Below are positions 54,501-64,000 of a stretch of 64,000 bases of DNA, piece by piece; the stretch's first letter is position 1; every line of letters begins with the position of its first letter. The notes below the pieces were generated by a model, which was not told the origin of the DNA, ran no database searches, and saw nothing but the letters and a program-made list of their open reading frames with translations. The stretch spans positions 184,877,439 through 184,941,438 of the forward strand of contig NC_050100.1 in assembly GCF_902167145.1 (NCBI RefSeq), given 5' to 3'. Both the position numbers and the translations under genes were made by a program. The stretch comes from Zea mays (taxonomy: Eukaryota; Streptophyta; Magnoliopsida; Poales; Poaceae).

Positions 54501-57500
54501 AATAGTGATATGGATTTGGATGGTATTATTCACATAAAAAATCAAACATAAAGAAAAGATAATTATGTATCAATGAAATAGGTGCTTATATGAGAGGCCA
54601 AAATACATATATATTGACCTGAAAATGTTGATGGCAAACTAAAAAACAATATTCACCACAAACTTCAGCTCAGAGAACACATACGAATAATTTATGCTAC
54701 CAGTGATCAGAAAGATGAACAATTGTAGTGAGAATGTGCAAAGCAATAACCAAAAAAAGAAAAGAACAGTGCATTGTGCAACAGATGGCTCTCCTGGTTG
54801 ACAAATTGCATATTTTGAACCAAATATTGGTCAAAGAAGGCTTTTGAAGTGTGCTTCCTTTCACAAAGCAATAAAGCATACTACATGCCACATACTTAGA
54901 TGAACTAAAAAATAGTCGCTAAGGTATCAGAAGATTGACTTCCAGTGTTGCTCAGAATTCAAATCTACCGGTCCTATCTCACCTCATGACAGTTAAACGC
55001 TTGAAGCTCTGATTAAAGAGGGTCCACAGAATCCAATAAGCCTCTTCATCGCTTATATGTTGTGACGCAAGTTGACGCAACAGCTCTTCTGTCAACCTTT
55101 CAATAGAATGCTGATCTCTCATTGCTTCAACCATATTGAACCAAAATTGAGACTGGCAAACATGTTGGACCATCTCAGGAATTGTGGCCCTATGATCTGG
55201 TGGCACACATCTATGTATGTGATTGCGAACCTTAGGAATCAATTCAGCAACTAAAACACCTGAAACCAACAAGCTGTTATCAGACATACAAGCAAATGAT
55301 CTGCTTCCTTGCTGTGTGATAGTGGTAGCAAACAAATACCACAACACAAAGCTTAAAGTGTAGAAACTTTATGCTAAAGAACCAAACATGTTCTATGTTC
55401 ATAAAACAATCAATATCAAACTGCACTTTGAGAGATCAATCCTCACCAGTAGACCCACGACGACAAACACGAGATAGCACTTCGCCCACAAAGTGAAACA
55501 TAGAACTCAAGACATAATGTTCATTAGCTTCTTTGTCAGCAGCCAACTCAATAGTTGTTGCTTCTGCACCAGCAAGAAGTTGGCTGACAACATGCTTGAA
55601 GAATGAGCTTGTTTGTGTTAAGAATTTACAATACAAGTACAAATCAGAAAAACATTATTTGAGTTTGCAAACGACAAACTGCAGAAGTAAATGGCAAAAA
55701 TATTTTGACCCATTTTTTATTATGATCTTTGGGCGCAATCAACATAACATACCGCAAGGAAGGAACAAGATACTCATTAATTGTCTAGTAAAATACAGAA
55801 TACTGCATAGTTTAAAAGGATACGGTGATGTAAGTGCAGCTGAAGCTCCCAATCTTGCTTTATCTGGAACAGATGCAAGTAGTTGTGCAACCCTTGATAC
55901 GGATATTGTTTTATCTGGGCTGAGAATATCTTCACCATGCTTTTTAGAACAAATGAAGTCCACAACAATTTGGAAAACACCCTTATTATCAAGTAACCAT
56001 AGAATCAGTAGCCTGAAATATGTAAAAAATATAGTTATCAGGTGAAAGCAAAAGGAACAAAAGTATACATAAACATCCATGGCATAAATGTGATAAAGAA
56101 ACAACAACTAGCTAAAGATAAGATGAAAATGTGCCCCAATTGCTTTTGCGATAACTAGAATGAACAGTATACATACATAAACATGCACAGTGTAAATGTG
56201 TCAAAGGCGCGAACTAGTGAAGTCCACAAAGCTAAACTGCAAGGATCCTATTTATGAATATTACCTTTCAAGGTTCAAGCAAAAAGTCTGGTGGTCCTCC
56301 TTAGAAAATTCTTTTTCAGATAGCGCTGGAACAAGAGCTTGAATCACTTCAGTTGGAGGCCCTTTGACAAAAAATGAGTCGTAAATCTCTTGCCTTGCAG
56401 AGACATTAATCTTCGGCAACCACTTCAAGGCAACATCTGACAACCACAAGTGGCAGAATGGATTGGAGAGTGCTAATAATGTTTTAAGAGTAACAAAGAG
56501 AGTAAGAGACAATGTGCTTAAAAACTAATTAAAATCTTCTGAGCATCCTATATGTCCATGGAGGCATGAGAACTAAATTGCTGTAAAGACAACAAGGGCC
56601 ACAAACAACTGGTGTTCAAACAAAAGTTGGATTCACCTCCCGTTCAACAGTGGCACAATTGAAATTCTATTCATTACTAAGCAGAAGCGATGACCTGTTT
56701 GGTTTCATACCTAAGGTGCCACAGTCTTCCTAAGTTTAATCGCTCCAATTGAGAACTAACCTTAGACAGAAAAGTTATGCAAGTTGTGGTGTCTTAGGCA
56801 GCAAGCCAAACATGCCCTATATGATTGAACAAGCAATTAAAGACGATTGGCAGATAGAGTGCTCCACAAGACGATTGAACAAGCAACTAACCTTAGACAC
56901 ATGAACTCTAGCACACCATAGACAAACTCTTCCAAAAAGAACATCCAGCAAGCAAGCCTTTCTTGCTTTCACGCAGAACACAGTGAATACAAATGAGTTT
57001 GGGCACAAAATTCAATTCTTTATTCTTCAATGATTTTTTCCTGTGAAGTAATTTAAAAAAATAACACTAGAAGATCGCTTCTAATTGATGGCACAAGTCA
57101 ATTTTGTATTGAGTGCAAACAACTAGACATGCCATGAGATTGTAGCTAACAGTGGACATAAATGAATCATGGCAGTATGGGACTGCAGTTGGCAGAGGCA
57201 GATAGCCAGACTATTCATTGTTTGTGAATATTTAGGTGTAAAGACTGAGTAGTATACTTACTGCCAAGCAATATCTTAGACATAGTAGGAAATGCAGGAC
57301 CATGATAAAAGGCATGCCTCCAAGATTCCCTCTCCTCATTGCTGAGGGTTACAGTTACAGCATCAAGAATCTGAGAAAATACTCAAATAGGAAGTGGTGA
57401 AACATCCAAAAACCATGGTTCTGAACTCAAATTTTCCATATCAGCATATCACATAGAAAGAGGTATGTGCCTGTGAAAATGTTCACTATTTTATCTCCCA

Positions 57501-58539
57501 ATTTACACTCAGTGCATTGTCATGAATGTTTCATACTTTCATTTTCATCTTTTTTTCTCTCGAATACGCAGGAGAGCTGTATATCATTTATATTAAGAAG
57601 GAGAAACAAGGGGTTAAGAAACCCTACAACAACCACTGATTACAACGCGCCAAAACCGCGCCAAAAACACAAAGGACTAAAAGACTAGAGGTTCAGACTC
57701 CATTTCCCCCTAACAGACCACACAGGAGGGAAAGACCCTTTGCGCCTGCTAAACTCCAGAGCTTCAAATCATACTTTCATTTTCATCACTAGACAAAGGT
57801 TCAAAAACTTCCATACCTGGGAACTGCTAACTTCTCACCTAAGTGTAAGTGGTTTCAGCAACACACAGTGTCATGATGGAATCATTTATGCAATATGCCA
57901 CAAATGATTACCAACCAAAAGATCTTGTGGCACATTAATCTAGTTCAGTACTTAGCTGGATGGCAGTTTTTTTCCAGAATATAAAGTGTACAACCTCAGT
58001 TGCGTATCTGGCTTCTTATGATATAATTATAAAACCTATGTGATTATGAAAGCGAAAACAGACTTTCTGGTTTCGATAGACCCCTCCCATCAATCAATCT
58101 TTCTAGGAGACCATATTTGTACGTGAATATCGCAATATTTCGTAGAAATGTCAGAATTCCGCTCAAATGAATTAACTAGTGCCTTCAAACTATCACAAAG
58201 TCTCACCTGGCTCCTGAATGGTTCCTCGACGGTACCTTCGAACGAGAAAGCGCACGCAAACGACACGAGTTAGAGACCACAGGTGTAGGGGTTAAATATT
58301 TAAACGTAGGTGTGGATCAGGGGCGGAGGGCTCGGGGCCTCACCGGCGACGGCCTCAGAGTCCACGGGGAAGAGGAGGGATGCGACAGCGTGAATCGCGC
58401 GGACCACCTCGCCGGCGCAAGCAGCGGAGGCAACTGCGTCGGCAGCCTCCGCTACCCTGCCCAGGGCCAGTGCTTCGAGGCGCTTCTCTCCATCGGTGGC
58501 GCCGCGAGAGGGCAATGAGCTGCTTCGCGTGCTCGCCAT
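51534..58539 (-). CDS. TEL2: TEL2/TELO2, telomere length regulation protein (TTT complex)
   Basis: Thirteen exons on the minus strand: 58539-58344, 58235-58207, 57370-57262, 56436-56265, 56012-55824, 55607-55447, 55259-54983, 54294-54080, 53997-53899, 53811-53309, 53217-52460, 52365-52167, 51677-51534. All phases agree, 1016 residues. TEL2 with TTI1/TTI2 is a co-chaperone of HSP90 that stabilises PIKK kinases (ATM, ATR, TOR). Visible: helical-repeat N-terminal half, the conserved block CRLESPIDLLRKMASAVALTFS with DPKNPLYLDD, an acidic/Lys-rich insert (EEEECDEEDMNMD), then the conserved C-terminal domain with RILIIDAMTEAAQEL and NRFPLYAAAFMLPVMQGYD. The ATG at 58539 is the first in frame. Introns carry a LINE, a MITE and a 60-bp duplication. 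Exons 5 and 6 have less usual junctions but keep frame. Confidence 0.87.
54443..54562. repeat. Tandem duplication of 60 bp in TEL2 intron 7
   Basis: Two adjacent 60-bp copies (54443-54502 and 54503-54562) with a single difference, TGGTACTATT against TGGTATTATT. A recent simple duplication, non-coding, within the intron between exons 54983 and 54294. Confidence 0.9.
56692..56818. mobile_element. MITE-like element in TEL2 intron 3
   Basis: Imperfect inverted ends: CTGTTTGGTTTCATACCTAA on the left and TTAGGCAGCAAGCCAAACAT on the right, with ACCTAAGGTGCCACA mirrored by TGTGGTGTCTTAGG. About 127 bp, no coding capacity, in the intron between exons 57262 and 56436. Confidence 0.55.
57531..57549. 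repeat. Left 19-bp target-site duplication of the intronic LINE
   Basis: TCATACTTTCATTTTCATC, repeated exactly at 57769-57787 on the far side of the insertion. A long perfect duplication of this kind is the mark of target-primed reverse transcription. Confidence 0.92.
57550..57768 (-). mobile_element. 5'-truncated LINE insertion (219 bp) in TEL2 intron 2
   Basis: On the minus strand it ends with ATACAGCTCTCCTGCGTATT, a 3' terminus I associate with grass L1 LINEs, and then an A-rich tail (seen as a T run at 57550-57556 on the plus strand). It is bounded by a perfect 19-bp duplication. Only the 3' untranslated end is present, so it is dead on arrival. It lies in the intron between exons 58207 and 57370 and is transcribed in the same direction as TEL2. 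Confidence 0.82.
57769..57787. repeat. Right 19-bp target-site duplication of the intronic LINE
   Basis: Exact copy of 57531-57549. The lack of any difference between the copies argues for a recent insertion. Confidence 0.92.
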
Positions 58540-58683
58540 GGGGAGGGACAGTTCGAATAGACGAGTCTTTGAGGTGTCAGTTTGGAACTTTGGATGCAAG
58601 GTAGGGTAGCGGCTGAGGATTCTCTTGCTCCCAGATAGATCCTAACAGGTTGAACACAAGAGATTTACAATTTTATCATCTAA

Positions 58684-58946
58684 GAGCATCTCTAAGAAAC
58701 TCTTCATTTTTTTCTCTCTATTTGATTATCTATTTATGTTTTCATAAAAATTACACTCTATATATAGAATCTCAGTCCAACAGACTATCTATCTAGTTTG
58801 GCTAGCCAAATTTAACTAGTGAGAGAGCCAATTTACAGAGTCAGAGAGCTTGCGAGTCAGATAACTAGTCTGTTGGAGATTTAATTTACTATTGAGTAGT
58901 TAAAATTTGGCTTGGCAAGTTATTTAGCTAGTCTCTTTAGATGCTC
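58684..58946. mobile_element. Tourist-like MITE (263 bp) upstream of TEL2
   Basis: Ends GAGCATCTCTAA and TTTAGATGCTC are inverted repeats and are flanked on both sides by TAA, the target of PIF/Harbinger-related Tourist elements. The interior is AT-rich and contains a second inverted pair around TAACTAGT. It lies about 145 bp upstream of the TEL2 ATG and so may overlap its promoter. The rest of 58540-59112 holds no gene. Confidence 0.72.
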
Positions 58947-59112
58947 TAAGACATTTAGCTTTATACTTTTAATTATATTACACGATATTTTTCCAAAAAA
59001 TACTTTACTTATATAGGACGTCTCCGATCATTCTTCCCAAACTTTTCTATACATTATAACTTAATTATTTAATGTTTTAATTATTTTTAAAAAAACTTTA
59101 TATATATAATTT

Positions 59113-60518
59113 TGTCGGCGTTTCGACCCGGGGGTCTCTAGACCGACGAGTAAATTTGTCGCTGCGTGCCCCTGCCCAGATGGGTTGGTGCGAGATGAAA
59201 CACAAGTGGAGGAATGAGCCTTGTATTATCCTGCACCAGGGTGCTTATAGTAGGGGTTATAAGCCTTGCGAGAGAGCGAGGGCGAGAGAGAGAGTAGGAG
59301 AGAGCAAGAGAGAGAGGGTCCGGCCCCTGCTCGTCTTCTCCCGTCCCTTTGTCGTGCGTCTACTCGTCTCTCCTGCCGTGCGTACGTATGCTCGTATGTT
59401 CGTATGCTCGTCTCTTTGTCCCCCTTTTTTCCCCTCTCTCCCCTCTGTGGGGCCCTGGACACCCCCTTTTATAGACGTAAGGAGATGCCCAGCTGTACAA
59501 TGGGGTGTAGCTGGGAGCTAACGTGGCTGGCAGGGAAGTGCCCTGAGCCCTGTACAGATAACAACGTGGTCGTCGGGGGGACGTCTCGAGTCCTGTAGAG
59601 GTAGTATCGTAGCCGTCGGAGAAGTGCCTTGAGCCCTATAGCAGTACAGCTGTTGGTGCTGTATGGAACCTGCTGACGTCTCCCTGCTTCCGTAGGGGGC
59701 TTGAGAACCACCGACGTCATGGTTGCATGCGGGAAACCACCATCGCCTGTTACCAGGGTAAGTTGGATGGGACGCCGGTCTTGTTCCTTCGTAGTCTGAG
59801 CTAGCTAGGAGTAGGGTAATGATGCATCCCTTGTGGCGCGGTTGATCCGAGCCTGAGGTCGGGCGAGGCGGCGACTCCTCCGAGGCCGAGGCCGAGGCCA
59901 AGCCCTGGGGTCGGGCGAGGCGGAGATTTTCTCCCGAGGCCGAGGCCGAGGCCGAGCCCTGGAGTCGGGCGAGGCGGAGATTTCCTCCCGAGGCCGAGCC
60001 CTGGGGTCGGGCGAGGCGGAGCTTCCTGTTGCGCCCGAGGCTGAACTCGACCGTTGTCGGTCTCGCCCGGGTGGTTGGCACAGCAGCCGGAGCGGGGCGG
60101 GCGACGCTGTTTTCCTGTCAGATCGGTCAGTGAAAGGGCAAAGTGACTGCGGTCACTTCGACCTTGCCGACTGAGGTGCGCGTGTCAGGATAAGGTGGCA
60201 GGCGACCCCAGCATTAAATGTGCATGCAACACGGTCGGCTGGTAAGGCGATTTGGCCAAAGTCGCTTGCACGACAAGGCTTGCCTTTGGCTGAGCCGAGG
60301 GTGCGCTCACTATCTGAGGAGACCCTCGGGCGAGACGTGGATTCGTCCGGGACCACTGTTCCGCCCGAGGCCGGGCTCGGGCGAGGTGAGACCGCGTCCC
60401 TTGGTAGACGAAGCTTTTGACTTTGACCCGAGTCGTCAATCTTCACGGTTTGCTCTGGAGGTGTTTACCAGCCGTGATTAGGAGTGGTGGGGGTACCCCT
60501 AATTACGGTACCCGACAG
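59113..60518 (-). repeat. 3' LTR (1406 bp) of the second Huck-like element
   Basis: On the minus strand it starts TGTCGGGTACCGTAATTAGG and ends CGCCGACA. It is clearly diverged from the LTRs of the first copy (different tandem-array composition, extra GAGAGAGA and CGTATGCTCGTATG runs near 59270-59420), so the two elements come from separate insertions or subfamilies. Confidence 0.82.
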
Positions 60519-60530
60519 TAGCCCCTGAGC
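60519..60530 (-). other. Polypurine tract of the second Huck-like element
   Basis: On the minus strand GCTCAGGGGCTAC directly precedes the LTR, matching the tract of the first copy at 15395. Confidence 0.7.
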
Positions 60531-63500
60531 CTCGAGGGGAGTGGTGATGCTCGCTTCGAGGCTCTGCCGCATTCTTGGTGAGGGGACCGGCCTTTCTCGG
60601 TTATACTTTGTTCCGCCGGGTGCGCGCGAGCGCACCCGCCGGGTGTAGCCCCCGAGGCCTCGGAGGAGTGGTTTGACTCCTCTGAGGTCTTAACGCTTTT
60701 CGTGATGCCTCGGCCGGTCCTGTTGTTCCCCCATGCGGCCTGGCCGTAGCCCGGGTGCTCGATCAGGTTCCGAGTTTTTGAGCTGGTTTGTTGACGCTGT
60801 CAATAGTTTGGCCGTAGCCGGGTGCGAGAGCAGCCTTCGAGCCTCTGCACGGAGCGAGAGAACAATCAAGGACTGTCCCGACTTTTATTATACGCCCCTT
60901 CGTCGCCTTTTCGCAAGGAGGAAGGGGGGAAAGCGCCATGTTACCCTCGGAGGGCATCGATCATGGTGTTTCCAGTGAGTTGCTAACGGGTGATCCGAGT
61001 GGACGCACGTGCTCCGTTCGTTAGGGGTCAACTAGTGGCCCAGAGGCGCGCTCCAAAAGTACCTGCAGGTGATTCGCTGGACCCGGACCCTTTTCGACAG
61101 GGTCCGAGGGCTCGATGCCTCGCTCCGGTGGGATTCCATTACGAGTCGTTCCCGATGGTCTCGGAAATGTCCTAGGGTACCTCGGGAGCATAGCCCGAGC
61201 CTCGACCATGTATCGGACGTACCCAGGGTCATCCCTCACTCTGCGTGTTCTGGGGCGGCTGTCGAACCCTATCGAGAGGTCAACCTTCGAACCCCTGATC
61301 AGTAATGGGCGCGGAGCCCGAGTGCTCTAGGGCGGCTATCGAACCCTTCCGAGGGGCCAGTCTTCGAACCTCTGATCAGTAATGGGCGTGGAGCCCGGGT
61401 GCTCTGGGGCGGCTGTCGAACCCTTCCGAGGGGCCAGCCTTCGAACCCCTGATCAGTAAGAGGGCTCGGGGGCCCGTTTCCTTCGCGGGGAAGGATTCCT
61501 TTCAAAATATCCTCTTTCTCGGTCCCTGTGTCAAGAGAAAGAGAGGAAACAGAAAAGGATATGAATTTGAAAATCATGGCGCACCTTTTTTGACGCGACC
61601 ATTATGGCGTAGGTGAAACGTCGCTCGCTTTGCCTGCCAACGGTGTCGCTGGCTCTGCCAAGGAGTTAATGCGACGGGACGGGCGATTCGCGGGGCGTCT
61701 GTTGCGCGTGCGCGGGCCGTTCGAGGAACGGGGCACAGGCGCGTCGTTCTTACGCCGTGGGAGAGGGCTCCCCCGCTGCTTCAGGAAAAGACGTGAGCCT
61801 GGGGGTGATCTGACCGCTGCTTCCGCCCGTCTATTGCAGCAGTTATTGCCGGTCCACTTTTGGCCACATCAACTGTCGTGCCTACCCCCGTAGCTGACTG
61901 ACCCGTGACCGCTGCTCCCAATTGGCACTGTTGGGTCACGCGCGGGGCCGCCTCGAGTCACGACACTGGTTCCGCAGTCGAGAAGACGCGGCATTGGCTC
62001 ATGTGGCGGTGCAGTTTCCTCGCACGTAGTGACCGTCGCGCCGGTTGCATGGTAGGTGGGACCGGGCCTTCGTGCTGGTCCACCGGAAGTGACGAAGCTA
62101 AAAGGGTGCATAACCGTGGTGCGGTTGCATGCTCCCTGCGTGGCGACTCGCCCTTTCGTCCGCTGGTTCCGGCGAGGATGAGGGAACGCTTATAACCGCA
62201 AGGCGGTTTCATTCCTTTCGTGCGACGGTTTGCCTCCTTCGCGTTTTGGGTCAGCTCGCACAACGTGTGGGGCCTAACCCCGTGTCGTAGGGGGAGAACC
62301 CTGGAGCACGTCGGTGGAGACTTTGCCTGTGACGCTAAGGGGTGCAAGTGAGGAGATCTGCCTATAAAAGGGGATCGATCCCCCGGGCAGTGGCCATGCC
62401 TTCGTTCTCCCCTCATGTGTTGCGCCCTTCCACCTTTTGAGCCCCCAGATGGGGCGCACCGGCGTCGCCTTGCTCTTGCTGTTGTTGGAGGAGCGCGACC
62501 TCATGGAGATTGGTGCTCTTCAGCCATCGCTTGGCTTCAAGGATTTTCGTCATGCAGCTCGGCTGCATTCCCTCACCAATGGTCATCCGTAGGGATGATC
62601 ACCAGCCTGGTGGTGGGGAGAAGCAAGCCGGGCTGCGACCTCCGCCCCGCCCTCAGCTTCAAGGATCTTCGTCATCTGGGTTGAGGCGGAGGAGCGCACC
62701 GAGTGAGGGGTCACCTCCGCGTGGGTCGGTGACCCTTTTCTTCCCCTAGCGTTCAGGGGAGAAGGGCATCCTCCAGCCCTGCGGAGGCGTCCTCCAGCCA
62801 TGCGGGGGAAGACGAACTGCTGCTCCCTGGCCAGGGTGCAGCTTTCCGTCCTCCACCTGGGCGGCGGTCGTGCCGCGCGCGGGCCGGCCACATCCAGGTC
62901 CTCCTCGCACCGTCAGCTGCACCGGGGGGTTGCTCAGCACGTCGTACGCCGCGAGGGCGGTACTCGTGTTCTTGGACGGCCTCGGTGAGGACGGGAGTGA
63001 GGACCTGCCGGTGCGCTTTGGGGCAGCCGCTGTTCGCCGGCGCGGTGTCAGTGGGTTCGATCCCCACGGACGGCGCCCTCCGACTCTTCGGCCTTAACGG
63101 CTTGTCCTCGCCCCTCGTGTGGGGACGCGGGCGAGGGCCTTTTCACAGCAGCGTCTGTCCTGAGGTCATCACTGCTGCTGTTTAGCCGCCCGAGGTGGAG
63201 GTCGTTGTCTCTGCTGCTGCAGAGGTCGTCGGCGAGCCGCTTGGAGTTTGTTATCCCGCGGGCCCCCTGGTGTGGAGGTTGTTCATACCCGCGGGATTGG
63301 AACCGGAGTCCCGTTTGTATGGGGAATATACTGGGTTTTTGCCTGAGCAAAATGTAACTGTTTCAAGGACTTAGACATTTGTTGTAGGCCGGGAGAACCG
63401 CCGAGGGTCCTGCCGATGTCTAAGTCTATGTAGCATAGTTACCCCAAGCATATGTATTTGTTCTTTGTGGCTGTCGAGGCCTAAACATCTAGGTATTCGA

Positions 63501-64000
63501 GTATAAAGTTGTGTTTCTTCCTCATTTCGAGCACTAGGACTTGCCTATCGGTGGCCGAACCACTTAACCGAGTGTGAGTTGCCTTGCACGGAAGGTGATG
63601 AGTGAGGTATTCGTATCTCGGAGGCGTAGGAGTCCCTCGGCTCGGTCGGCCTTGCCGCTTAAGGCCTCTCTGGCTCGGTTTTAGAACCTTTGGCTGCTCT
63701 GCGATGAGCCAAAGTCGAAGGTAGCGGTGGCGTGGACAGAGGCGATGTCGGCTTGAACAGAGGCTTTCTCGATGCGGGGGCAGGTGGCTTCCCAGGCCAA
63801 GGAGGTGCAGCAGCGGTAGCTGGGGTTTGGCCAGATCACCCGCGAGCAGGACCAATCTTGGAGCCAAGCCGCCGAAACCGTGAGCCGGGCTGAGATCCTC
63901 GGGGGACGGATGGCTGGGGCTTCGGAGCAGCTGGCCGAGGCGCCTACTCGCTTCACCGTCTGAGGCTAGGCCAGATTCCGCCGAGGGTGGAAACGACACC

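Larger units (their letters stand above)
59113..64000 (-). mobile_element. Second Huck-like retrotransposon, 3' part (runs off the window)
   Basis: The 3' LTR (60518 to 59113), polypurine tract and at least 3.4 kb of the non-coding 3' region of an element of the same family as 13895-27736, also on the minus strand. The internal part is collinear with 15395-18900 of the first copy but lacks the Cassandra-like insertion. It has its own version of the 77-bp array (61240-61462). No coding region is present in the part seen. The left flank AATTT (59108-59112) should recur after the other LTR, outside the window. Confidence 0.82.

Overview
The window is nuclear DNA of a large-genome grass, almost certainly maize (Zea mays). 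A dense, mainly nested block of LTR retrotransposons (1-28 kb) and a second block (59-64 kb) flank a gene island (about 29-58.6 kb). The island contains a gene whose three exons encode a 326-aa very-long-chain 3-ketoacyl-CoA reductase that I recognise as maize GLOSSY8. The repeat families look like the maize Tekay, Opie/Ji, cinful-zeon and Huck families; family names are from memory and were not searched.

Left block: the 3' part of a Tekay-like chromodomain Ty3/gypsy element (1-6911, plus strand) abuts the 3' end of a Tat-lineage element (6912-9402). That element carries an antisense accessory ORF with its own apparent TATA box. It in turn abuts the 5' half of an Opie/Ji-like copia element on the minus strand (9403-12386). 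An unclassified LTR-like stretch and a decayed PIF/Harbinger transposase follow. Next comes a complete 13.8-kb Huck-like element on the minus strand (13895-27736, flanked by the target duplication GTAAT), inserted in the 3' end of a LINE. A solo LTR resembling Cassandra, with a 5S-rRNA-like promoter, sits inside the Huck-like element.

Gene island, left to right: (i) a 9-exon gene for a 612-aa multi-pass membrane protein like Arabidopsis At3g27390 (plus); (ii) gl8 (minus), cuticular wax and sphingolipid fatty-acid elongation in the ER; (iii) a 7-coding-exon gene for a 1056-aa protein with two B3-type domains (minus); (iv) a divergently transcribed 8-exon gene for a 1753-aa tail-anchored coiled-coil protein resembling TNO1 of the trans-Golgi network (plus); (v) a convergent 13-exon gene for TEL2/TELO2, 1016 aa (minus). 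All exon models were built by hand from GT-AG junctions. Every model closes in phase to a single stop. Introns carry small transposons: Stowaway-like, Tourist-like and other MITEs, a tRNA-derived SINE, and a 5'-truncated LINE with a perfect 19-bp target duplication.

Right block: a Tourist-like MITE, then the 3' LTR and internal 3' region of a second Huck-like element (minus) that runs off the window. The genes share no obvious pathway; this is an ordinary gene island. I saw no CRISPR array, operon, rRNA or tRNA gene. The most notable points are the antisense promoter-ORF unit in the Tat-lineage element, the Cassandra-like 5S promoter, an in-frame intron of the B3 gene that would encode a membrane segment if retained, and a 14-residue repeat array in the coiled-coil gene.
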